Of a DNA stretch of 64,000 bases, positions 35,297 through 47,257 are shown in pieces. A program made the translations under genes and the position numbers. Under the pieces are notes generated by a model that saw nothing but the letters and a program-made list of their open reading frames with translations, did no database searches and was not told the DNA's origin. The DNA is from Siphonodentalium dalli (taxonomy: Eukaryota > Mollusca > Scaphopoda > Gadilida > Siphonodentaliidae). Each line of letters opens with the position of its first letter. Position 1 is the stretch's first letter. The DNA is taken from contig CP136066.1 in the NCBI GenBank assembly GCA_032622095.1, forward strand, positions 91,041,319 to 91,105,318, given 5' to 3'.

Positions 35297-35620
35297 GGGG
35301 GGGGGGGGGGGTATAGGAATCAGCTTGTCTGTCTGTCTATCTGGGGATGCAATGTTGACCAAACGTGTATTTCTACAATTTTAAACATGACACAGATATT
35401 TAGTATCATGGTAACCTGCGCACCAGCGATTGTGAGGTCTGTCTGACTTTTTCTCTTTCGACTTTTCTCAAAATGTAGAACTTTGTCAGAGCTTGTATTC
35501 CTACATTTTTTGGTCAATTTTTTAAAAACTTGGCACAGACAAATTTTGTTTGCAGTTTTTCTCGACTGTCATGGGGTATCCTTAGTCCCTTTGTCTGTTG
35601 TCTGCTTTTATTACCTGAAC
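35297..35620. repeat. CCGTC/TCTGTC-type dispersed repeat with G15 run
   Basis: Begins with 15 consecutive G and GTATAGGAATCAGCTTGTC, followed by TTTTCTCAAAATGTAG- and GGCACAGA-type words, and is related to the block at 35940-36690. Non-coding intronic repeat. Confidence 0.65.
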
Positions 35621-35780
35621 ACCCCTCCAAATCAATAATAGGCCATTCCAATGTATACTTTTAAGTAGATTGGGAGATATTTGACCTGGCTAAATGAATG
35701 AGAGCCTGCTGGTTTACTCTGTTTCTTGAATTTATACTTATAATTACATTATTTAATAATTATAATGAACTCTATTGCAG

Positions 35781-35896
35781 GTGGACAATATACAAACCTT
35801 CATTTCCAAGCCCACAGTCTGGGCTTAGCTGACAAATTTGAAGAAATCAAGAAGACGTATGCTGATGCTAACAAACTTCTAGGTGATATCCCCAAA
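35781..35896 (+). CDS. PC: PC exon g: [13 protein letters not shown] segment
   Basis: Acceptor TATTGCAG, donor AAA|GTGAGT. Encodes [20 protein letters not shown] followed by [19 protein letters not shown]. The Thr of GGQYTNL is the conserved residue proposed to move the proton between pyruvate and biotin in the carboxyltransferase site. It is 116 bp, with an initial split Gly codon and phase 0 at the end. It matches vertebrate PC almost residue for residue in its first half. Confidence 0.96.
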
Positions 35897-35939
35897 GTGA
35901 GTTATTTACCTTATCAATGGTAACAGTAAAGTGATAATT

Positions 35940-36690
35940 ATACCCCCCGCAACGAAGTTGTTGGGGATATACTGGAATCAGCTTGTCGTCCGTCCGTCTG
36001 TCGTCCGTGGAGACAAATTTGTCCAGAGTTTTTCTCAGTCATTTTTTTTATCATTTTCTGTGAAACTTGGCACAGACATCAACCACCTGTGATTATAACG
36101 TCTGTCGGAAATTTTTTGGTGGAGTTATCCCTCTTTTTCGACTTAGAACATGTATAATTTTGTCCAAGCTTTTATTCGTACATTTTTAGGTTAATTTTTT
36201 TAAACTTAGCACAGATATTTAGTACCATGGGAACCTGTGCACCTGCGATTATGACGTCTGTCGGACTTTTTTTGGTGGAGTTATCCCCCTTTTTCGACAG
36301 AAATTATTTTGCAACATGCATAATTTTGTCTGAGCTTTTATTCCTACATTTTTAGGTCAATGTTTTTGAAATTTGGCACATATATTTAGTACTATGGGAA
36401 CCTGTGTTCTTGCGATTATGACACCTGTCCCACGTTTTTTTTTGTGGAGTTATTCCCCTTATTCGACTAAGAACATTTTCGCAACATGCATAATTTTTTT
36501 TGAGCTTTTATTCCTACATATTTCGGTCAATAGGATTAGGATTAGGGTTAGGGGTTAGGATTCTGCACCTGCAATGGGAATCTGTTATTTTATTATTTTA
36601 ACTAAATGTTTACTGACATCTTAGTGTTTTAAAAACACGGGGGGTGTCCTTAGTCCCATTGGGACAGTCACACCTCTAGTTTGACTAGTT
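35940..36690. repeat. Dispersed repeat with internal 155-170 bp tandem units
   Basis: Begins TACCCCCCGCAACGAAGTTG-TTGGGGATATAC; contains at least three diverged units with TTGGTGGAGTTATCC, TTTTATTC.TACATTTTTAGG and GGAACCTGTGCACCTGCG. A telomere-like stretch (AGGATTAGGGTTAGGGGTTAG, 36538-36558) lies near its end. Located just after PC exon g. Confidence 0.75.
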
Positions 36691-37133
36691 CCTGGCTGAT
36701 AAGTGGGCACCGTGACCAACCACCCCAGAGCAATTGTTTTAAGGGAGAGGTATATGGAAAATTTTCTAAAAATCTCTATTTCAAACTATCAATTGGAAGT
36801 GAAAAAATCATTGTCCTTTATAACTAATGTATGCTATAGTACTATAACAACACCTGTTTACCTTCACAATATGAGAGATAAGTTCAAATTATGTGGGTTT
36901 AAAAAAAAGGTAGGTTGATAGAGACTATGAACCCAACTAGCGTATGTGCTCAGTCTACCATCTGAAATCATGACTGTCTGCAAGAAATTAAATCAAACAG
37001 TTTTCATTGCATATTTTAATTTTCTGGTAGCCATTTGCAGACATGTGGGTGGCATGTAATAAACACAGAATGACACGTTTGTCAATTGGTTTGTTGATAT
37101 GGCACAGGTGCTAACATTGAATTATATGGGACC

Positions 37134-37413
37134 ATCTACTTTTATACTCAACAGAATATATGCAACAAATGAATGAATTTGAGCCATAGATTAATGCAAA
37201 ATACACTCATGGGCTCTATGAATGATGCAAACAACATGGTAATTATAATGAAAATGAATTTATGGCTGGAGTCATAAATTCATTTTTGTTATAATTACCA
37301 TGTTGTTTTTATCATTCATACGGTAAATGAGTGTATTTTGCACTCACACATGGCTCAAATTCATTCATTTGTTGCATACATTCTGTTTAGTATAAAAGGA
37401 GATGGTCCCAAAA
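37134..37413. repeat. Long inverted repeat before PC exon h
   Basis: Arms GGGACCATCTACTTTTATAC ... GAATTTATGGCTGGAG at the centre and back to TATAAAAGGAGATGGTCCCA; about 280 bp, moderately diverged. A foldback element or MITE; ends about 100 bp before the exon h acceptor. Confidence 0.85.
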
Positions 37414-37511
37414 AATGGCCGGATTTAGTGTACAGTACCCCTTTAACACCCTCGTGTAGTTCTGTGTATATATTACCTGTTATTTACATTCAGACAATGT
37501 CCGTTTTGTAG

Positions 37512-37691
37512 GTGACTCCTTCTTCAAAGGTTGTTGGTGATTTGGCTCAGTTTATGGTACAGAACAAACTCACAAAGAAATTGGTGGAGGACAGAGCAGA
37601 TGAGTTATCTCTCCCCAGTTCGGTAATAGAATACTTCCAAGGTTACCTCGGACAGCCTCCTCATGGATATCCGGAGCCTCTCAGAACTAAG
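37512..37691 (+). CDS. PC: PC exon h: end of carboxyltransferase, allosteric linker
   Basis: Acceptor TTTTGTAG, donor AAG|GTATAT; exactly 60 codons, phase 0 at both ends. Encodes [20 protein letters not shown], then [20 protein letters not shown] and [12 protein letters not shown]. This is the conserved [14 protein letters not shown] motif at the end of the carboxyltransferase region, leading into the PC tetramerisation/allosteric domain. A repeat of the TTCAGTGT family (TTACACACTGAACTACATGGTA) starts within about 12 bases of the donor. Confidence 0.96.
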
Positions 37692-40600
37692 GTATATCCC
37701 TATTCCCTTCAAAGATACGTTACACACTGAACTACATGGTATATTCATCTTTATTCACAAGAAAGGATTCTATGAGATCCGTTTAAAATTTATTATTTTG
37801 GTACGAAATAGCTTAAGTACCTTTTTGAATCATTATTTATATGACGTAGCAGGTCAAGGTCATTTGTTCACTTGTTATGTATATAAGCAAGTGTGGACCC
37901 AGTCAAGATCTCTTTTTTTCTTGTGACTCGAAGGGAAGTACACGCTATGAGAAAATTGAAACCCACATATTATTGTCGGCTTCATTTAACAATTCCGTTC
38001 CAATTTGTTTAATTTGTTGTGACATCGTTTCATTTTTGGGAAACGACACAATAATTATTAAATAATATCAGAGTGACAATTTCATTCAATTTCACTTGTT
38101 TTATTTTACGCAAAAAATAAAATTAAAACTATTTTATTATGTTGAAAATTGTGGGTAATTCCCCAACTTCCGGTTTCGGAGCACGTGGTTTAGTATTCCG
38201 AATTGAATTCGAAATTGAATTCGTCTGTATATATGCAGCCGTTCACGTGTTGAACTCTCTTTGGGAATGCCTATACAGCACAGTTGCTATGTTATCTCTG
38301 TTCTTGTGGTTTTAGAATGTAAGTATTAGATCATTCAACCAGTGAGACAACATTGCGGTTATAGGAAATTGCCACGTGACAACATTCGTTTTGTTTACGT
38401 CGAAATTCTGAAATTGTCACTCACACATCTGTTTCATGTTGACATATGTAGCAAAATTAGGGATCAGGTTTGGGTCCTTTTTTCATTTATCTAGGAATTA
38501 ACTCACTTGTGTGGTTTTGCTTGGCTCATAGTTCAATATGATTTCGTTTACAATACAATACACATTGAGATTGTTTGCCAACAAAATAACTTTTTTGTCA
38601 GATCACTGAGTGACTGACACAATTTCACACGTAATAATGTGACACATCAGTCACCTAATTTCCTGGAATATTTTTAGGTCACTTTCCTGATCCTTATAAC
38701 TGGTCATAAAACAAGCAATTTTCTTCCTCGTATGGCCTCGGTTTCAGTCACCCCATTGTCAAGCAGGTTCAGGCTAATCAAATTCCTCGTTCCATGCAGA
38801 CCTTGAGGGGCCCCGCCGCATACTTCACCAATGTCACTGTGGCAAGGCGCCATACTGTTCCGAGGGTGGGTTCCACTATGCACGGATCCGACCATGCTCG
38901 CCCGCTGCTGCTGGAACCTACCTCAGATTTTCGTCCTCCCATCTCCATTTCACAAGCAGGTGGGATGTACAAAGATCTGTCAGCCCCCTAGGGAGCAACT
39001 TAACTGGTATCGCATCACGTCACAATTTGCCATCCAAACTTGGATAATAGCCATGCATTTTAGTATGAATTTTATGTGACTTTGAGATATGAGAACAAAA
39101 TACTTTCATCATGTCAATGTGAGGCTCTTTATTGGATAATCAAAATTTCCAAAGTAAGTTGCTCCCTGGCGTCTACCCTCGGGTGGAATTGCTGTTAAGA
39201 CCATTTCCCGGGACTCTGCATGGCCGTAAAATGCTTGCTCTTTGACGGGAGGTGAGTTGTAGCCAGTGTAGCCACTGGGGCTGTGGCAATTCATTCTATG
39301 TATATTTGACTGATCTGCCCATTCAACATGTAGTTCAATGCGGATTGTGTTCATTTAGAAACATTAAGTGTGGTGTCATCATGTTGGTGAGGTATCTGGA
39401 TTTGTGTCGTGACCAAGTATGTTGCCACCGCCCTACTGGCTGCACGGTATGATTCAGCTTCACGTCAAGGTTTAAGCTGGCTCCAGTTAGGGGGGGGGGA
39501 AACAGTCTGAACATTAATCATACCTCGATGTCTCTTCCCAGGCTTTACGCAGCCCTGTTTATTCAGTTTTTTAACTTTAAAGATAACAAAATCCATGGTT
39601 TGGATCTGCCGATCCCACATTTAGATTACAATTCTAATTAACAGGGCTACTTGCCATCCAATGCGAATCCTGATTCTCACTTTGGTTTTCGGAGAGATCT
39701 TGCTGTTTTTTCTTGTGGCTCTAAAAAAGAGCTAGAGTTAATTGCAAGGCATCGAGGTGTGGCAGACGCAGTTTCTCGCCTCCGATTTGGGTCCTGGGAG
39801 GTTCGAGGGGAGACAGAGCATTGGGCCACCAGACAGCGCGCCGGCTGATGCCGGATAATCTCGGGTGCTGTCCATAACAGTGTACATAGCACAGTCATCG
39901 GCCGGGGCAGAGACTTTTAACAAACACTCAATTTGTTCTACAACCATGAGGTTTTACCAGGGCTCAAACTTATTACCTTTCCACTTGTCACTGATTAGCA
40001 TTGTCCTTTGTTTATGGGTGACCGTTCGATTTTTCTGGTGATAAATTTACACCGATCATCTTTCGCCCTTACTACGGTTCCATGGGGCGAAACACCAAGC
40101 CTTGGATTCCTTGCGTGTGTCAATCTGGCTTTCTGCAGTTATAGGCTGTTTTTTCTGCGAACCAAGTTGTGACTCACGTTTCTCTGTGCGTAGAACATTC
40201 ATCAGCTTTTGACTCTACAGTCTTAGGACAATCCCAATGGGTTTTTTTTACCTGTAGTACCAGGATTGGATCTATTCTCGCTCAATATCATGGCTTTACA
40301 GTTTGGGTTAGCTTATCAGGTTACGATATAGACAATTGAACTCACGCAATCTTCTAGGGTGGCGGTACGGTAGGTAGTAACCTGTTCCATGTGAACAGGT
40401 GCATTTCAGAACTTTGAGCCTTGCATCATGCCAACAACACACGTTGATGCCCTGCTTGATGGAGTCCTTTGTAGGGGTGCCACGATTAGTCGTATAATCG
40501 ATGAACCGTTGATAAAGCCGATCATCGATTACCATTTACATCGTCGATTAATATGCATTATGTAATTTGACATCGGGACATGTCCAGTATTATTGAATAC

Positions 40601-42650
40601 CGTGTTTGTTTTACACAGTTTAATCTACAACCGATGGGATAACAACCTGTGATCGCATATCAACGCGATTCCGTCAACAGGGGTACTACTAACCTTAAGT
40701 TGCAAACAGTCTGCAGTTCATTTGATGATGCGCCATGGTTACTCTTCATGTTGTTGTTAATTCTACAAATTGGCGGCCCTGCCGCTTTGAAATTATGGCG
40801 ATGTCATTGTATATTTCTACTTGTAAGGCGGAACTACATCTTTGATATATGCCGACTGTCACTGTCTTCAATGAGCTGAATGCACTTGCCCTTGAATCTG
40901 ATTGAACCAATGGGAGTTGATTGAAATTCTCTGGAAACTAGGGAACCTATGGCATTTTAATCAGCAATGTTCTCCATGATGTCATTTGAGTATACTGTGC
41001 TTGAATAAGTATCCTTAGAGGTTAATTGTATAGGCTATTGCGTATCATGCAGTGAATGCTGAATGAACCTCGATATTATCAAATACAAACCGTCGGCCAT
41101 TCATTATGCATTCCTACTTTATATGGTTTGCATGTTTGGCTATTCAGACACTGAAATTCATATTTACGTTCGTTCTAATGACCTCACAAATTCTATTATC
41201 ACCATAACATGGCCGATAATTGTGCAGGTATAGAATACATTCTGTTCATTGGTCAATAAAAGTGGTTTGTGATGCACTTCATTAATGTAAACATGTCCTG
41301 AGCCGATTCCTCATACAACAGCAAATTGTAGTTACCCAGCACCAAGCCAATAGGCCATATTACAGAATACTTCCACTGCTGGTGTTAGGTACGATTAATC
41401 GATTATAGTCTGTTGTGGCCGACCGATTGTCGATTATCAATATAAATAGTCGTGGCACCTCTGGAATCGGGCTTTATTGTACTCAGTGCTCCTTTTTTGA
41501 CATGCTGTCTTGCATTACTCAAACAGACGGGCAATTCGTCTAACGGCGCACATGAGACATTCATTGTTGGCGACAGAGAGTCTCTGCCCGCGGGGAGGAC
41601 CTAGGGTCCTCGCTGTATGAGCGACAGACAACCGTCCGACCATACACACATGTGACTGGTCTTCGGTAAATTTTGCCTTCTGTTCACACCTCTGGCATAC
41701 CTCCTCGACCTCATGTCGACCGAGTATATGCTTTCTCCTTGGTCGTTGCGGTGGGCTAAAAACCAATAACTGCTCTTGGACCCGGGCCCTTCGCCTGTTA
41801 AAAACAATCAGTGAATAACAAGCAGACACAATCTTCTTGTTATCCACAGTCTGGTTGTTTTTGGGACCTTAATCATGCATCCATGGCCTGTTCCTTCTTT
41901 CAGACTGTTTGAAGTAGTTCCATCACGATGGGTCTCCTCCTTCTACACATTTTCTAACATGTTACATGCAGACTGCAAAGTATTCCTTTGAATCAAGTGT
42001 ACGTGTAACTGCATACACTATTGGATTGACAGGCTGTGGAGGTAGTTACAACTCAGGACTCTCCGAACTTTTTCTTCTCGATTGTTTCGATACCAGAAAA
42101 CATTTTGGGATTTCCAAGTCATATAACGCTCTTCATGGACTTCGTTACCTGGGGTTTTTGTTACCAGTTTCCAGACTTAAAGTAACTACCAATCATGGGC
42201 ATTGTCGGACGGAATATGGCCTCTGTCCGGTGTATTAATTCACTGAAGTAACATACTGTCATTTTGATGGTCAGTCCGAAAATACTTCTTTTGCGCCTTT
42301 ATCAGTTGGTCTAGTTAGACACCGTTACTGCCAGTAGGTCGCAAACCTTACAATCTTGATGCGGTGGCTATTTAATTCTGGGTTTTCTTCACCATACATG
42401 ACTTGGTGGTATGTTTCTAATCGTATTTACAGTTGCCACTTCCTCGTTTTGCATCCATATTGACCATTCAGGTAACAATAGATTTCTTTCCTCTGGTGTC
42501 GAAACGTTGGGATATCTTGGTTCGTTCAGTCACATACCATGGAGCAGGGTGGTCTATGCTTTCTGCATATGACCAGCTTACTCCAGGGAGGAGGTGGCAC
42601 ATGCATGTACCTGCATATGACCTTGGGGAGATTTCACAATTACAGGTTTG
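37692..42650. other. Intron 8 block with inverted TTCAGTGT modules
   Basis: 37700-37915 is the inverted counterpart of 42890-43250 (shared GTTACACACTGAACTACATGG, GACGTAGCAGGTCAAGGTC, GTGTGGACCCAGTCAAGATC). Between them lie about 4.7 kb, partly GC-rich. Open frames at 38794-38991, 39651-39848, 41515-41847 (-) and 42433-42804 have biased composition but no motif I recognise. A hAT-type element (40473-41462) sits inside. Best read as a large degraded transposon of unknown type with inverted ends. Confidence 0.5.
40473..41462. mobile_element. hAT-type non-autonomous element, about 1 kb
   Basis: Ends AGGGGTGCCACGATTAGTCG (40473) and, reversed, AGAGGTGCCACGACTATTTA (41462), followed inward on both sides by alternating ATCGATTA words. 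This end type is common in hAT elements of aquatic animals. No target duplication could be read and no transposase frame is present. Confidence 0.55.
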
Positions 42651-44571
42651 TCTGACTTCAGAACCAAAAGGGGGGGGGGAGGTGCAGAGATTCAGCCAAT
42701 GGGCTCATTCTTCCACTTTCTCCACTCTACCTTGTACCATCAATAAAATTTGCAAATCGGTACCTTTTGGATCCATTTGTTGCTACTCAGCAGGTTCAAA
42801 TTAATTACTCTTAACTACAATACAATAGTTTCTCATTCCTCGCACCCTCCTCCTATGAGTTGATTCTACCATATAGTTCAGTGTGTAACGTATCTTTGAA
42901 GGGAATATAACATTTTCAATAGAAAATACATATTCCCTATAAGATACTTACACACTGAACTCACAGGTCCCTCCCAAATTGGGATTTTCCCTCCCCGCTG
43001 CTCGGTCACACCCCTCGAGTCTTGTAAGAGGATGAAAAAGAGATCTTGACTGGGTCCACACTTGCTTATATACATAACAAGTGAACAAATGACCTTGACC
43101 TGCTACGTCATATAAATAATGATTCAAAAAGGTACTTAAGCTATTTCGTACCAAAATAATACATTTTAAACGGATCTCATAGAATCCTTTCTTGTGAATA
43201 AAGATGAATATACCATGTAGTTCAGTGTGTAAGTATCTTATAGGGAATATGTATTTTCTATTGAAAATGTTATTTCTATACTATTAACCCTCTCCATACT
43301 GAATGGTTTCCAAGCCTTGAAATAGTGTGCCTGTCATTTGCAGAATGAGGTCCCCAGAGGGTGTATTTAGTGATGCTACCCCCGCATAGCGGGCTAGCAT
43401 CACCAAATTCACCCTCTGGGAACCTCATTCTGCTGAGGTGTAAGCAGAATGAGGTCCCCAGAGGGTGAATTTGGTGATGCTAACCCGCTATGCGGGGTAG
43501 CATCACTAAATTCACCCTCTGGGGACCTCATTCTGCAAATGACAGACACACTATTTCAAGGCTTAACCCTCTCCGTACTGAATGGTTTCTCCCACTGAGT
43601 TATAAAAGTATCTGACTTCAGAACCAAAAGGGGGGGGGGGAGGTGCAGAGATTCAGCCAATGGGCTCATTCTTCCACTTTCTCCACTCTACCTTGTACCA
43701 TCAATAAAATTTGCAAATCGGTACCTTTTGGATCCATTTGTTGCTACTCAGCAGGTTCAAATTAATTACTCTTAACTACAATACAATAGTTTCTCATTCC
43801 TCGCACCCTCCTCCTATGAGTTGATTCTACCATATAGTTCAGTGTGTAACGTATCTTTGAAGGGAATATAACATTTTCAATAGAAAATACATATTCCCTA
43901 TAAGATACTTACACACTGAACTCACAGGTCCCTCCCAAATTGGGATTTTCCCTCCCCGCTGCTCGGTCACACCCCTCGAGTCTTGTAAGAGGATGAAAAA
44001 GAGATCTTGACTGGGTCCACACTTGCTTATATACATAACAAGTGAACAAATGACCTTGACCTGCTACGTCATATAAATAATGATTCAAAAAGGTACTTAA
44101 GCTATTTCGTACCAAAATAATACATTTTAAACGGATCTCATAGAATCCTTTCTTGTGAATAAAGATGAATATACCATGTAGTTCAGTGTGTAAGTATCTT
44201 ATAGGGAATATGTATTTTCTATTGAAAATGTTATTTCTATACTATTAACCCTCTCCATACTGAATGGTTTCCAAGCCTTGAAATAGTGTGCCTGTCATTT
44301 GCAGAATGAGGTCCCCAGAGGGTGTATTTAGTGATGCTACCCCGCATAGCGGGCTAGCATCACCAAATTCACCCTCTGGGAACCTCATTCTGCTGAGGTG
44401 TAAGCAGAATGAGGTCCCCAGAGGGTGAATTTGGTGATGCTAACCCGCTATGCGGGGTAGCATCACTAAATTCACCCTCTGGGGACCTCATTCTGCAAAT
44501 GACAGACACACTATTTCAAGGCTTAACCCTCTCCGTACTGAATGGTTTCTCCCACTGAGTTATAAAAGTAT
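42651..44571. repeat. 960-bp tandem duplication
   Basis: 42651-43610 and 43611-44571 are almost identical. The only differences seen are one extra G in the G-run near 43630 and one fewer C in the C-run near 44340. Each copy contains TCTGACTTCAGAACCAAAAG at its start, a TTCAGTGT hairpin module, a hAT-like two-hairpin MITE flanked by AACCCTCTCC(A/G)TACTGAATGG repeats, and ends TATAAAAGTA. Very recent duplication or an assembly artefact. Lies in PC intron 8. Confidence 0.95.
43311..43566. mobile_element. hAT-like MITE inside 960-bp repeat, copy 1
   Basis: Ends CAAGCCTTGAAATAG / CTATTTCAAGGCTT with two adjacent GAGGTCCCCAGAGGGTG hairpins and almost no spacer between them. Flanked by a 25-bp direct repeat AACCCTCTCCATACTGAATG (43284 and 43566), longer than a transposase-made duplication. 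The same element recurs at 44271-44526. Confidence 0.8.
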
Positions 44572-44706
44572 ATACTGGAATGGTCTATTCATCTGGAAGG
44601 GGTGTTCATGAAAAATAAGCTGACAATAGATAATAACAGTGTACAAGGAGTCTTATTTATTAGACGGAAATCTTCTGATAATAAATTCAGCAAAAAACCT
44701 TATCAT

Positions 44707-44803
44707 CTGAACATTTCCTAAGGGAGAACTACTCATCAATGAGTATTTAGTATAGAAATAGTTAAATACTCATTGACAAGTAGTTCTCTTAGGAAATGTT
44801 CAG
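44707..44803. repeat. 97-bp inverted repeat
   Basis: CTGAACATTTCCTAAGGGAG ... CTCTTAGGAAATGTTCAG with a short loop around 44755; intron 8. Confidence 0.82.
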
Positions 44804-46396
44804 AAAATAAGTCGTTTGTTGAACTTATGTGAATATTTCCACACAATGAATAGGAACACTTCTACATTTGTATTATCTTTTCATATGTTAGTCCAAGTTT
44901 CCTTCAAAGTAAACCAGCTAGTGAAATCGATTGGAATAATGCTCATTTTCTGTCGAAGCCCTGTGTATGTGTCTTTCTATATCAGGGCTTAGCGTTTTGA
45001 CCCACTCACCTAAAATCCCAATAACTGTAATAATATGTCACAATTATGACAGTAAACTGGTTTATTCCATTAAAAATATTATATTTGTTCTCAACTCCTC
45101 AAGAGTTTTTCAACTGAAAGTAGTAATGTAATGTGAACAAGAGCATCGCTAGGCATGACAAAATACCTAGTGGTAACTCCAACAAAGGACCATAACTCTT
45201 GGGAAAATTTGGGCAGAACCCAAATTCGCACTTCACCTGTATTTTGGGCTAGTAAACTCATATAACAAATTTCATTCCATTCAGTTCAGAATTACTAAAG
45301 TTATCATCCATAAATGAAAAAGCGAACCGACGCTCATACAATTGGTCTTTAAGTGGTCTTTCTTTTGTTGTTTTTGACAGTTTTGACCACTTAAGGCTAC
45401 CAATTAACTCCTAAATTGTACTGAATAACGGGCATTAGGTGGTAGTTTGACATTAGGTGGTCGACCATGTCAAAGTTTCTTTTGTCTTAGGCTCCTCCCC
45501 TGACCACCTAAGGCTAAAATGTGCAGATGGATAGACCAACATCATAATACGTCCTGTATTTTTCAATTTTATCACATTGTTTACATAAATACGAACTCAT
45601 TTGATCTCTCAAAGTGACAGTGTGAATTTAATTTAAATAAAGCAAGATTACTTGTAAATACGCAGCATATTTTATATGCATTTTAACGTGAAATTTATAT
45701 TATAATACATCATTATGACCGTAAGATGTCACTCTTTCTGATGTATATAGCATCGTGTATTAATTTGTAAGGTAAAATCAATTAAAACTGACAAAAAATC
45801 CCGCCGCTGGATCTGGGCATAAAGTCTGCTATAGAAGACATATACATGGAGCTTTGTCTTAAAAAATCTTTATCCAAAATGATTTCATTAGCTGGTTTAC
45901 AATGAAGGAAACTTGGACTCGTATGTCTAAAAATAGCCCCATTTACTGTCCCGAGATTGTATGAGAAAAATTATCAATAAAATCAATATTTTTATACATC
46001 TTTTCCCGACAGGTGTCCTCAATTCATATCTATTATTATCCATCCCTTAACTAACACTATTTCTGATTGGGCAAAAACCATAAAGTTATATTGGTCTCCT
46101 GAAAGTCATATTGGACTCGAGTCCAATATGACATTTTTATCGGGACTCCATGACGTCACATAGTAACTTTGTTGCCAAATGAATTGGTGAAATTGAGATG
46201 CGCGTAACATACTCTGGTGGATTTAGCAGACGTTTCACTTCCGCATTGAGTTTTTTTTTCACTTCCGTGTTGTCCCAAATCATGCTTTCTTATTTTCAAA
46301 TACATGCTTTTATAGAGAATTAAGTGCCGACAAATACCAAAAATAACCACATAAGTTTTATTCCCAAAATTTGGATAAACATACAGATGGATAATA

Positions 46397-46543
46397 AAAA
46401 TGTCATTATACAATGTTGTGTACAATATGTGTTTTTCTTGTACTTGTCCAGGTTGTGGTCGAAAAGTCATATTGGACTCGACCAAGAAAAACACCAAGAA
46501 ACAAGAAAAACACATACTCTACACAACATTGTATAATAACTTT
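46397..46543. repeat. 147-bp imperfect inverted repeat
   Basis: GTCATTATACAATGTTGTGTA ... GTCCAATATGACT-type centre ... CTACACAACATTGTATAATAAC. ORFs on both strands here are shadows of each other (both contain YVFFL.LS / MCFSCTCPG). Confidence 0.8.
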
Positions 46544-46636
46544 ATATTATTTTATACCCATGGAATCTTTTTAAAACTTGCTTGGAAGAGATATACCTTC
46601 TTTAACAATTAGAATTCCTAGATATACAATATTAAG

Positions 46637-46852
46637 TACAGTAATGCCCTAAATAATCGACTCCTTAACCACAGCAGAATTATGGGTAATTTTTCAGAAT
46701 TTAGTCTGAAATATGGCTTGTTGCCATTCATTGGAAAGCTCTCAGTGAGAGTTTTCCGCTGAATGGCAACAAGCCTTATTTTCGACTAAATCCTGAAAAA
46801 TTACCCATAATTCTGCTGTGGTTAAGGAGTCGATTATTAGGGCATTACTGTA
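46637..46852. mobile_element. Full-length TA palindrome MITE before PC exon i
   Basis: Complete palindrome with TA at both ends; ends 59 bp upstream of the exon i acceptor. Confidence 0.88.
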
Positions 46853-46911
46853 ACCTCTTTTCATCTTTATTGCATCAAGATTGCATGAAAACTTTTACTT
46901 GCATATTACAG

Positions 46912-47160
46912 ATACTGAGAGGGGCAAAGAAAATCGAGGGTCTTCCTGGGGATTCACTAAAGGATCTTGACTTTGCTCAGTTAAGAGAAGATTTGGAAGA
47001 GAAGCACAAGCAGCACATACGTGATGCTGATGTGATGAGCGCGGCTATGTATCCAGCCGTTACAGACGATTACCTCGAATTCAGGTCCAAGTTCGGACCA
47101 GTGGACTGTTTGAATACGAGACTCTTCCTCAAAGGACCTAAAGTAGCGGAGGAATGTGAA
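46912..47160 (+). CDS. PC: PC exon i: tetramerisation/allosteric domain
   Basis: Acceptor ATTACAG, donor GAA|GTGAGT; 83 codons, phase 0 at both ends. Encodes ILRGAKKIEGLPGDSLKDLD, a charged helix (LREDLEEKHKQHIRDADVMS), then AAMYPAVTDDYLEFRSKFGP and LNTRLFLKGPKVAEECE. The SAAMYP and LNTRLFL motifs are typical of PC and related biotin enzymes. A TA-flanked palindrome sits at 47172-47247, 11 bases after the donor begins. Confidence 0.96.
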
Positions 47161-47171
47161 GTGAGTGCACT

Positions 47172-47247
47172 TACAGTAATGCTCTAAATAATCAACCCAT
47201 AATTCTGCTGTGGTTATTAGGAGTCGATTATTTAGAGCATTACTGTA
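47172..47247. mobile_element. 76-bp TA palindrome MITE next to exon i donor
   Basis: TACAGTAATGCTCTAAATAA ... TTTAGAGCATTACTGTA with a large internal deletion. Starts 11 bases after the first base of intron 9. Confidence 0.85.
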
Positions 47248-47257
47248 GGTTGTCTTA

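Larger units (their letters stand above)
44572..46636. other. Intron 8, 3' part
   Basis: Two inverted repeats (44707-44803, 46397-46543) in otherwise featureless AT-rich sequence. A related-looking phrase (TCCAAGTTTCCTTCAAAGTAAACCAGC / GCTGGTTTACAATGAAGGAAACTTGGA) pairs 44891-44917 with 45892-45918, suggesting inverted ends of an about 1.0-kb element. Confidence 0.55.

Noticed and set aside
36538-36565. Telomere-like TTAGGG repeats (AGGATTAGGGTTAGGGGTTAGG)
   Set aside because: Only three or four imperfect units inside a dispersed intronic repeat; not an interstitial telomere of convincing length.
42878-44115. Repeated minus-strand ORFs (65 and 68 codons, present twice)
   Set aside because: They are duplicated only because the 960-bp segment is duplicated; sequence matches the non-coding TTCAGTGT module.
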